Shown here: one piece after another, positions 1 to 5,534 of the stretch
Position numbering within the stretch: the first letter of the stretch is position 1
Layout of the letters: each line of letters opens with the position of its first letter
Translations under genes and position numbers: made by a program
Assembly (NCBI GenBank): GCA_021823555.1
Contig: JAKANW010000097.1
Location: 1-8,309 of the forward strand
DNA: 8,309 nucleotides
Reading direction: 5' to 3'
Source of the DNA: Chloroflexota bacterium
Lineage (GTDB): Bacteria; Chloroflexota; Anaerolineae; Anaerolineales; Villigracilaceae
Notes under the pieces: model-generated
Database searches by the model: none
Told to the model about the DNA's origin: nothing
The model's input: the letters and a program-made list of their open reading frames with translations, nothing else

Positions 1-229
1 CCGGGGAGGCGAAGTGAAGTACGGCGTCCACTTTGCCGCGCACGAAGATGTAATTGGATACATCGTGACGATAGAACGAAAACTTCTGGTTGCCCATCAG
101 GTGGGCAATGTTATCGGGGCTGCCAGTGATGAAATTATCCAGCCCAATGACCTCGTGTCCCTCTGACAACAGACGGTCACAAAGATGGGAGCCGAGGAAC
201 CCGGCTGCACCGGTAATGAGAATACGCAT
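1..229 (-). CDS. NAD-dependent epimerase/dehydratase, extended SDR family (UDP-glucuronate decarboxylase-like), partial
   Basis: This is the 5' part of a gene that leaves the window at position 1; about 76 residues are visible. The protein starts [16 protein letters not shown], the glycine-rich GxxGxxG NAD-binding loop of an extended short-chain dehydrogenase. It continues with GLDNF, the end of beta-2 with the acidic residue that binds the adenosine ribose, and later [10 protein letters not shown], the beta-4 motif of the family. The RHDV-type stretch before it (YRHDVSN) is common in UDP-glucuronate decarboxylases (UDP-xylose synthases) and related UDP-sugar epimerases, so a cytoplasmic role in nucleotide-sugar or cell-surface polysaccharide synthesis is likely. 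The exact substrate cannot be decided because the catalytic YxxxK is outside the window. The ATG at 229 is supported by an AGAGG ribosome-binding site (complement of 240-244), ten bases upstream. Confidence 0.9.
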   Translation of the reverse strand, partial: MRILITGAAGFLGSHLCDRLLSEGHEVIGLDNFITGSPDNIAHLMGNQKFSFYRHDVSNYIFVRGKVDAVLHFASP

Positions 230-253
230 GTTTCAGTTTCCTCTTTCGTTGTC

Positions 254-269
254 CTTCTCAAATGAGAAG
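254..269. repeat. Short perfect inverted repeat in the leader of the epimerase gene
   Basis: CTTCTCA (254-260) and TGAGAAG (263-269) are perfectly complementary, separated by two bases. The repeat lies 25-40 bases upstream of the epimerase ATG on the minus strand. The near-continuous dyad suits a protein-binding operator better than a hairpin with a normal loop. Its function is inferred only, and a 7-bp arm can arise by chance. Confidence 0.35.
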
Positions 270-280
270 ATGACAAATAA

Positions 281-407
281 GAATTATTTGGGTGCGTTTC
301 AAACAATTGAGGGTAACGTCCCGAAGGTTGAACTTGAGCCGATTTTGGCCTTTTATAACCAACCTTCGGGACGGTTCCAACTCAGATGAAATACACCCGA
401 ATTATTT
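281..407. repeat. Nested imperfect palindromic element (MITE-like or REP-like)
   Basis: The core is a perfect 14-bp inverted repeat: CGTCCCGAAGGTTG (317-330) and CAACCTTCGGGACG (360-373) around a 29-base loop. A second, outer pair surrounds it: 281-300 matches the reverse complement of 388-407 at 15 of 20 positions without gaps. Between inner and outer arms further bases match with small gaps (TGAG on each side). The whole 127-bp unit is therefore roughly self-complementary, as in non-autonomous palindromic elements. The right arm contains the stop codon (402-404) of the upstream lipoprotein gene. In the minus-strand transcript the inner stem could also act as a 3' hairpin, but no T-tract follows it. 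Confidence 0.6.
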
Positions 408-2012
408 CCAGTCTATGATGGTGAGCAGGCCATCGCCTGTGACTTGATAAGATTGTCCGCTACCGCTGTCAATCAACCAGAGATTCCCCTGGTAAACGAC
501 AGCAATGAAATCCCCTGTTTGGCCGGGGATCGGTTCCGGCGCCCAGGCTGGGGTCTGCGGTTCGATGCCGCCTGCATCCTGCGGCGGGAAGAGTTCGCGG
601 CGGTTGGACCCATCCCGGTCGGCCACCATCAAGCGGTAACGGCTGGTCTCGCTTTGGTCGGGGAAGATGGCTTGCAGGTAGGCGACCTGGTAGGCTTTCT
701 CCGTGCCGCTCTGGCGGATGGGTGAAGCGGCTGAATAAGAGAACATGCCCGTCTGTTGTACGAGGGGTACGGTGGCGCTGTTATCGAGCGAAACAGCCGT
801 CAGGTCGAAGTAGGGCGACTCTTCATCGGCAAAGGGAGCCGGGGCCGGGGCATGAGTGGTCACGAACAACGTGTTGCCGTCCGAACCCCAGGACAGGCCG
901 GGGATCCAGGCCCAGTCGCTGTGGGTGTTGAGGGGCGTGATACTCATGATCGGTTTCAGATAACCGCCATCCTGGTCCACCAGCCCGATGCCATCCGGGC
1001 GGATGTAGGCCAGGCGGCCATCGGACGAATAGGCAAAGGACATGCCCCACCAGCCGTACACGCCGCCGCTGTTGGCGTCCAGTAGTTTGCGGGGCGGGCC
1101 GCCCGTGATGCTGACGCGCCATAGATCGTTGTTAGCCTGCCAGCCGGGGGCCGTGCCGCGCGGTTCGACCGTGGAATATGCAATCGAGTTGGTGCCCGGG
1201 ATCCAGGCCGCAAAATGGACCACGTTCTGCGCTTCCAGATATACTGGCTTGGGCGTCGTGTTGGTGGTGCGCACGAACCATAACGTGTTGATCTGTTCAT
1301 CGGCAGGTTTTTTGGATTTGCGGGTGAAGATCAGGTATTGGCCGTCGGGCGAGAGGTTGAAGATGCGCCCATCCAGGTCGCCTGTGCTGACCAGCAGTTT
1401 GCGGTTGGCAGTCGAGCCGTCCATCATCCAGGCATTGCCGCCCGCCAGGTAGACCAGTTTGCCGGGGATGGTCAGAGGCGTAAATGAAGTCTGCGCGCCA
1501 ACCATCATGATCTCGGGCGCCGCTTCCTGCAGGATGACCGTTTTGACCACCGTTTTGCTGGTCTCGACTCCATCTTCGAGCACGCGGCGGTAGGTCAGTT
1601 CCTGCTGGCCGTTGACGCCTGCCTGCACCAGGCGGGTCTGGCCTTCGGGCAGGGTTTCGTTGCGGACGGTCTGCCGCTCGTACGGGATGATCATATCCTC
1701 GGTCTGGAACTCTTCCTTGACGCGCACCAGCTTGATCTTGTCGCCGTTGCTGAGCACCGAATAAAAGGGCGGGTCGGCGCGGTCCAGGTCGCCGGGCGTG
1801 AATCCCGCGGACTGCAAGGCTTGCAGCACCGTACTGCCAGCCTGGACCTGCACATCGCGCGTCGCGCCGTCAGCGGTGATGATGACGGTCATCTGCCCGC
1901 CAAACTGCGGGCTGCGGCAGCCCGCTGCCAGCAGGGAAGCGGCCAGGAGTACGGTCAACAGGCTGAGGGGGAGCCGGAAGCGTGTGATCTTGGTGAAATC
2001 GAAGTGTTGCAT
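402..2012 (-). CDS. Lipoprotein with DUF348-like, G5 and TolB/WD40-like beta-propeller regions
   Basis: The gene encodes a predicted secreted lipoprotein of 536 residues from the ATG at 2012. A basic n-region and a hydrophobic run end in a good lipobox, LAAGC, with the lipidated Cys at residue 32. Residues about 41-98 resemble DUF348, the ubiquitin-like fold repeated in YabE-type proteins (AGSTVLQALQSAG, LSNGDKIKLVRV). Residues about 99-172 resemble a G5 domain (EGQTRLVQAGVNGQQELTYR and a following VVKTVILQ). From about residue 185 to the end there are repeated propeller blades of the PD40/TolB kind (LSPDGQYLIFTR, NDLWRVSITGGPPRKL, SDGRLAYIRPDG, GNLWLIDSGSG). The usual role of G5 domains is adhesion to peptidoglycan or glycans, so a surface binding protein is likely; the ligand is unknown. 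A GTG at 2045 would add 11 residues and overlap the upstream gene by 11 bases. The ATG is preferred because it gives a normal signal peptide, though neither start has a strong ribosome-binding site. Confidence 0.85.
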   Translation of the reverse strand: MQHFDFTKITRFRLPLSLLTVLLAASLLAAGCRSPQFGGQMTVIITADGATRDVQVQAGSTVLQALQSAGFTPGDLDRADPPFYSVLSNGDKIKLVRVKEEFQTEDMIIPYERQTVRNETLPEGQTRLVQAGVNGQQELTYRRVLEDGVETSKTVVKTVILQEAAPEIMMVGAQTSFTPLTIPGKLVYLAGGNAWMMDGSTANRKLLVSTGDLDGRIFNLSPDGQYLIFTRKSKKPADEQINTLWFVRTTNTTPKPVYLEAQNVVHFAAWIPGTNSIAYSTVEPRGTAPGWQANNDLWRVSITGGPPRKLLDANSGGVYGWWGMSFAYSSDGRLAYIRPDGIGLVDQDGGYLKPIMSITPLNTHSDWAWIPGLSWGSDGNTLFVTTHAPAPAPFADEESPYFDLTAVSLDNSATVPLVQQTGMFSYSAASPIRQSGTEKAYQVAYLQAIFPDQSETSRYRLMVADRDGSNRRELFPPQDAGGIEPQTPAWAPEPIPGQTGDFIAVVYQGNLWLIDSGSGQSYQVTGDGLLTIIDWK

Positions 2013-2034
2013 GTCCTGCGGTATAATCCACCCG

Positions 2035-2598
2035 CTATTTGACACGTCCGCTGAGTGTTATGAGGCCGTCGGCAATGGTAATGCTTTCCAGACGGAAGCC
2101 GGTGGCCGCTGGGCCAAGTGAACCGGTGTAGGCTTCGTTCACGACCGCGCTGATGGCCTCGTTCAAACCCTGCGGCGCGGGCAGAGGGCCGAAGTCAGCC
2201 GAGACCACTTCGATCTTTGGCTGGCCTGCCTCGTCCACACTGGCGCTCAGGATGATGGCCACGTTGGCGGCAAACAAGCCGCGTTGGACTTTCCCGTACA
2301 CCTGCACCTGCCCGTCCCGCAGGAAGACCTGCGGGTCCGTCATGATCGGATTGGCCTGCTCGTCCAGTTTCTGCGCCAGGTAGGAAGTCAGTTGGCTTTC
2401 GTTGAACTGGAGGGAGATTGCGCCGGTCGCGGCATCCGCGGTCAGGGCCTGCTGGATCTGATCCTGGATGCTTTGTGCGGCCTCGGTGGAAACGGGAATG
2501 GTCTGGGCAGGATACGCCGGCCCGCCGACAAAAATGGTGCAGGCCAGCGATGCCATGACGAGTGTCAACAGTAAAATTGGAAAGGCGAGTTTTTTCAT
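2035..2598 (-). CDS. Small predicted lipoprotein of unknown function
   Basis: The gene encodes 187 residues. It begins MKKLAFPILLLTLVMASLAC, a type II signal peptide whose lipobox (SLAC) departs from the usual LAGC; lipidation at Cys20 is inferred. The mature part has a region rich in Gln and Ala, then FNESQLTSYLAQKL, then alternating strand-like stretches (VQVYGKVQRG, NVAIILSASVD) and a C-terminal ITIADGLITLSGRVK. This order, a helix that binds the N-terminal edge followed by long beta-strands and a terminal strand ending in G-x-V, recalls the lipid-binding DUF2140/DUF2993 (YpmS/LmeA) proteins, but the match is by eye and weak. The stop is 22 bases before the ATG of the large downstream lipoprotein, so the two are probably co-transcribed. 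No clear ribosome-binding site precedes the ATG; the promoter-like site at 2633-2660 would give a leader of about 28 bases. Confidence 0.82.
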   Translation of the reverse strand: MKKLAFPILLLTLVMASLACTIFVGGPAYPAQTIPVSTEAAQSIQDQIQQALTADAATGAISLQFNESQLTSYLAQKLDEQANPIMTDPQVFLRDGQVQVYGKVQRGLFAANVAIILSASVDEAGQPKIEVVSADFGPLPAPQGLNEAISAVVNEAYTGSLGPAATGFRLESITIADGLITLSGRVK

Positions 2599-2615
2599 TC
2601 TGGTAAAACTTTCAT

Positions 2616-2627
2616 CCGTTCAAACGG
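2616..2627. promoter_or_regulatory. Short dyad between divergent genes, possible operator
   Basis: CCGTT and AACGG are inverted around a two-base centre. The dyad sits between the minus-strand lipoprotein start (2598) and the scpB start (2641), next to the predicted minus-strand transcription start, and it overlaps the GGGAG ribosome-binding site of scpB. It could bind a regulator of both genes, but five-base arms are weak evidence. Confidence 0.25.
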
Positions 2628-2632
2628 GAGCA

Positions 2633-2660
2633 ATTATAGCATGAGCGAACTGGAAAACAA
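2633..2660 (-). promoter_or_regulatory. Predicted sigma-70-type promoter of the lipoprotein operon
   Basis: On the minus strand a perfect TATAAT (complement of 2633-2638) lies 16 bases downstream of TTGTTT (complement of 2655-2660), a partial match to TTGACA. Transcription would begin near 2626, about 28 bases before the lipoprotein ATG at 2598. The -35 box and most of the spacer lie within the first codons of scpB on the other strand, so the two divergent genes share this region. Confidence 0.55.
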
Positions 2661-3225
2661 TTTAGCCCAGGCGGACGGGAGCGCCGAGCCGACTCTGGCA
2701 GCCAAACTGGAAACCCTGTTGTTTGTCGCCGCCGAACCGGCCAGCCTGGCGCAACTGGCCACCGCCCTGGATGTGACCACTTCAGTCATCGAGCGCGGAC
2801 TCAAGGAATTGAACGATTCACTCCGGACCCGCGGCCTGCGTCTGCAGCGACACGCGGGGCGCGTCCAATTGACCACCGCGCCCGAACTGGCGGAACTGGT
2901 CGAACGTTTCCTGGGGTTGGAGTCTGTCAGCCATTTGAGCCGCGCTGCGCTGGAGACTCTGTCCATTATTGCCTACCAGCAGCCTTGCACGCGCCCGCAG
3001 GTGGACGCGATCCGCGGTGTGAACAGCGACGGTATGATGAAGAGCTTGCTGAGCAAGGGACTGATCCAGGAGTCAGGCCGCGCCGATGGGCCGGGACGCC
3101 CGATCCTGTATTCCACATCCCCTGAATTCCTGCAGCATTTCGGGATCAACTCGATTGCGGAACTACCGCCGCTGGCCTTGCCGGAAACAGAGGCTTCCGA
3201 ACCTGACGAATTATTGAAGGGATAA
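2641..3225 (+). CDS. scpB: Segregation and condensation protein B (SMC-Scp complex kleisin-associated subunit)
   Basis: ScpB is the dimeric winged-helix partner of the kleisin ScpA and SMC, which together organise and segregate the chromosome. The 194-residue length is usual for the family. After a short acidic head, LETLLFVAAEPASLAQLATAL (residues about 23-43) is the typical first winged helix, followed by the LKELN and GLRLQRHAGRVQLTT stretch. The second winged helix starts LSRAALETLSIIAYQQPCTRPQ and contains the hallmark IRGVNSDGMMKSLLSKGLI and the wing GRADGPGRPILYSTSPEFL. The start is supported by GGGAG at 2626-2630, ten bases before the ATG. The usual partner scpA is not adjacent: upstream is a divergent lipoprotein and downstream a terminator, so scpB appears monocistronic here. 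Confidence 0.95.
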   Translation: MSELENNLAQADGSAEPTLAAKLETLLFVAAEPASLAQLATALDVTTSVIERGLKELNDSLRTRGLRLQRHAGRVQLTTAPELAELVERFLGLESVSHLSRAALETLSIIAYQQPCTRPQVDAIRGVNSDGMMKSLLSKGLIQESGRADGPGRPILYSTSPEFLQHFGINSIAELPPLALPETEASEPDELLKG

Positions 3226-3258
3226 AGCAGAGCGGCCTCCCGGCCGCTCTGCTTGTTT
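3225..3258 (+). terminator. Rho-independent-type hairpin after scpB
   Basis: A perfect 13-bp inverted repeat, AAGCAGAGCGGCC (3225-3237) and GGCCGCTCTGCTT (3242-3254), has a four-base TCCC loop and begins at the last base of the scpB stop codon. Only GTTTGGG follows, so the T-tract is short. The very stable GC-rich stem still makes termination or 3'-end protection likely. Confidence 0.75.
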
Positions 3259-3394
3259 GGGATCGCGTTGCAGGGTCATGGGTCGGGAGGGGATATTTTT
3301 CGTCCACATCACCGGATGCTTTGGTTTTCGTAATGTCATCGTATGTTCATCTTTGGGGAATAGAATTTTGTATCTTCCTCCGTAATCAGGAAAA

Positions 3395-4735
3395 TTGACA
3401 TTGGATATTCCGGTTGCTTCTCCTTCTCAATTTCCCCCGTTCCGTTTGTGGATTGCATATACTCTGGATTGGGTGAGCGCACATACAGGCCGGATTCTGG
3501 CATTGATCGTTGTTTTGGCGATCGCGCTGGATTTGCGGCGTATTTGGCTTGGGCCGATTTCATTGCAGGCCGGCCAGACGGCCGACTGGTGGACGATTGC
3601 AGTAAATCTGATCAAAGGACAGGGATACGCCTCCTGCTTCACGCGTTATTTTCCGTTCTGTGGGCCGGCCAACCAGTTGACTGCCTCGCGTGAACCTGTG
3701 CCTGTGTTATTGTTCGCCGCGGTGGCTTTCCTGACGAATCAATCGCTTTTGGCGGCTGTGGGGGTCGAGGCGCTTGTCAATGTTGCAATTCTGATCCTTA
3801 TTTTTTTGCTGACGCGCCGAATGCTCAATAAGCCCGTTGCATTGCTCGGCGCTTTGGCCTGGGCGATTTACCGCCCGGCGCTTGATCTGGTTCCGCAGCT
3901 ATCCGGCGATTTAATTGCAACGCTTTTTGTTACGCTGGGATTATATTTCGTTATGCGCGCCCGTGAATCAGAGCGATTGCTTGACTGGATCTTAGGAGGG
4001 GCGGCGTTGGGACTCAGCGCGCTGTCCCGGTCTGCCGCGTTGGCGATCGTTGCAGTGATCGTAGCCGGGCTGTTGATCGAACGGTTATTTTCAGTTCAAT
4101 CTGTGGCTAAAAAACTGCGTCTGTCCCTGATCATGACCGCCGTTGTCCTCCTGGTGATGACCCCATGGGTAGTGCGCAATGACCTCGTTTTTGGCCAGCC
4201 CGCGATCGCTTCAACACTTACCGGTTACAATCTATACCGCCATAACTATATGCTTGGCAGCAATAATTATTTTCGTTACGTGGGCGGAAGCGAAGGAGAC
4301 CAGGCCATCGCTTCGCTGGTAGCCAGCCACCCCGAATTGCCGGGGACAGAGAATGAAGCACAGATGGATGCGTTTTACAGGTCGGGGGCCCTCAAAGTTA
4401 TCACCGCCCATCCGGTGCAATATGTTCTATTGTCGGCTTATCGTTTCCTGCCACTCTGGTTTAACTGGCAGGTGCTTGAGTCGGACGGGGGCCAACCCAA
4501 TGTCAAGGACAATCTGGTGCTGTTGGAACAGGGGGCGTTACTCGCTCTGGCTCTGTTTGGCCTGGGTGAAAACGGCCGGGGCTTCTGGCCGATTTGGGCG
4601 AGTATCCTGATTTTCGCTCTATCCTATATGGCGGTGGACAGCCAATTACGTTACCTTATCCCTGTCATGCCGTTGGTTATCATTTTAAGCGCAGCAGGTG
4701 TGACCAAGCTTGTTCGATCATTTTCAAGCGTTTAA
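3395..4735 (+). CDS. GT-C fold integral membrane glycosyltransferase, family 39 (PMT/ArnT)-like
   Basis: The protein has 446 residues and many membrane segments (for example residues about 33-47, 103-120, 125-140, 147-158, 172-187, 197-230, 244-260, and several in the last 80 residues). After the first segment comes an extracytoplasmic loop with TADWWTIAVNLIKGQGY (62-78), then SREPVPVLLF, in the place where GT-C enzymes carry a catalytic acidic residue (here Asp64 is the candidate). LSALSRSAAL and TPWVVRNDLVFGQPAIAST (about 256-274), followed by GYNLYRHN, match the PWxxRNxxxFG...GYN signature of bacterial family 39-like transferases that use polyprenyl-phosphate sugars. The acceptor is unknown. 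There is no ATG before residue 187, so the start must be a rare codon: TTG at 3395, or TTG at 3401, which is better spaced from AGGAA at 3388-3392. At 446 residues it lacks a large soluble C-terminal domain. Confidence 0.85.
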   Translation: MTLDIPVASPSQFPPFRLWIAYTLDWVSAHTGRILALIVVLAIALDLRRIWLGPISLQAGQTADWWTIAVNLIKGQGYASCFTRYFPFCGPANQLTASREPVPVLLFAAVAFLTNQSLLAAVGVEALVNVAILILIFLLTRRMLNKPVALLGALAWAIYRPALDLVPQLSGDLIATLFVTLGLYFVMRARESERLLDWILGGAALGLSALSRSAALAIVAVIVAGLLIERLFSVQSVAKKLRLSLIMTAVVLLVMTPWVVRNDLVFGQPAIASTLTGYNLYRHNYMLGSNNYFRYVGGSEGDQAIASLVASHPELPGTENEAQMDAFYRSGALKVITAHPVQYVLLSAYRFLPLWFNWQVLESDGGQPNVKDNLVLLEQGALLALALFGLGENGRGFWPIWASILIFALSYMAVDSQLRYLIPVMPLVIILSAAGVTKLVRSFSSV

Positions 4736-4750
4736 AATCCTCAGCCTATG

Positions 4751-4785
4751 TGTCATTCTGAAGGCGCGGAGCGCCGAAGAATCCC
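4751..4785. repeat. Short REP-like palindromic repeat between convergent genes
   Basis: The sequence contains ATTCT, GGCGC, a GGA tip, GCGCC and AGAAT, with small unpaired bulges, so it can fold into an imperfect hairpin. It resembles the dispersed repeats of the form TCATTCTGAgcgaaGCGAAGAATC that occur in many copies in Chloroflexota and other genomes; that resemblance is from memory. It lies between the ends of two convergent genes (4735 plus, 4794 minus), where it could serve as a bidirectional terminator. Confidence 0.55.
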
Positions 4786-4793
4786 CGCGAAGT

Positions 4794-5531
4794 TTATTCC
4801 TGTTTTTTCCAGCGCGTGATCAACATTTTGACCCGCAGCCGCACTTGCGCATCGGCATTGGCAACGGCCCAGGTGGACTGCACGGCTTTTAACGCGTTGA
4901 CTTCGAGCTTCTCGAATCCCTCCCACTCGGTTTCCATGAATTCCTGCATCTCAGATGGCGTATCCCAGTAATAAAAGTACGAAAAATTTTCTTCACGCTC
5001 ACGCTTGAACCAGCTGCGGGACTCGGCCTCCCGCATGGCGCGTGCAGCGGCCTCGTCATCCGCGATGGCGACAGGCAGGTCGGTTAAACGGCCAGCCTCC
5101 ACAAAGGCTGAGCCTGAGGCGACTTCGATGGGCCAGCGCGCTTCCAGCGGACGCAGGTCTATCAGAATCCCATCCCGCCTGAGCGTTTGTCGAATTTCAT
5201 CCAGAGCATGGACCATGCTCGCGTGTTCAATTCATCAGAGCGACCAGGAGAACAGGGCGATGTCAAAGGTTTCGCGCGGGAAGGGCAGTCGGTGAGCGCT
5301 GGCGTTTGCCAAACGAACGGTCTCCTGCAAGCGCGCCGGGCAATCAGCACGCGCCACGCGCAGGGCAGCAGTATCGGGGTCAATACCAACTACTTCACGG
5401 GCGGATGAGGCATATTGCCAGGTGAGTCGTCCCTCGCCGCAGCCGACTTCAAGCACGCGTTTGCCGCTGAAGTTGGCAAATGTTTTCAGGACTTTTAACT
5501 CGTTCCGTTCTGGGTCGCGTCGCAGGGCCAT
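4794..5531 (-). CDS. Class I SAM-dependent methyltransferase with tandem in-frame TGA (candidate Sec-Sec selenoprotein)
   Basis: The gene reads as one 245-codon methyltransferase if two adjacent TGA codons (99 and 100; 5232-5237) are translated. Before them come motif I, VLEVGCGEGRL (26-36), the motif II acidic residue in GIDPD (49-53), and FDIALFSWSL (89-98), the beta-4 region. After the TGAs the same frame continues IEHASMVHALDEIRQTLRRDGILIDLRP, the helix and beta-5 hairpin that normally follow beta-4. The C-terminal part is aromatic and acidic (ENFSYFYYWD). The position of the two TGAs corresponds to the pair often seen as HH or CC after beta-4 in this superfamily, and TGC/TGT to TGA is a single change per codon. 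A SECIS-like stem-loop follows directly. The ATG at 5531 comes 3 nt after the amidase stop, has no visible ribosome-binding site, and is probably translationally coupled. Alternatives are a doubly mutated pseudogene or two separate proteins (5235-5531 and 4794-5216). The substrate is unknown. Confidence 0.8.
5191..5237 (-). promoter_or_regulatory. Candidate bacterial SECIS element overlapping the tandem UGA codons
   Basis: On the mRNA, GAGCAUG (complement of 5214-5220) pairs perfectly with CAUGCUC (complement of 5204-5210) around a GUC tip; if the closing G-C pair opens, the loop is GGUCC. The loop G lies 18 bases after the second UGA and 21 after the first. A lower stem, GAAUU (5233-5229) with AAUUC (5196-5192), adds five pairs plus a U-G wobble with the first base of the second UGA. 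An 8-by-7-base internal loop separates the two stems. A hairpin just 3' of UGA with a G-U in a small loop is what SelB recognises in known bacterial SECIS elements, and the GGUC tip resembles E. coli fdhF as I recall it. Function is inferred. Confidence 0.5.
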
Positions 5532-5534
5532 GGG

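Noticed and set aside
90..389. Plus-strand open frame covering the left intergenic region
   Set aside because: It runs antisense to the NAD-binding motif of the epimerase and through the palindromic element; no protein-like character.
1042..1452. Plus-strand open frame opposite the lipoprotein gene
   Set aside because: Antisense to the propeller region and without a domain or ribosome-binding site.
3259..3394. Promoter for the glycosyltransferase
   Set aside because: Candidate -35/-10 pairs (for example TTGGTT with TATGTT) have poor spacing or matches; none is convincing.
4794..5216. An independent gene starting at the ATG at 5216
   Set aside because: This ATG lies inside the SECIS-like stem, has no ribosome-binding site, and would begin in the middle of a methyltransferase fold, after motif I and beta-4. 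It is better read as the continuation of the upstream frame.
5162..5389. A -1/+1 frameshift as the cause of the methyltransferase interruption
   Set aside because: The frames on both sides of the TGA pair are identical, and the alternative frame through 5162-5389 gives no methyltransferase-like sequence, so two compensating shifts would be needed.
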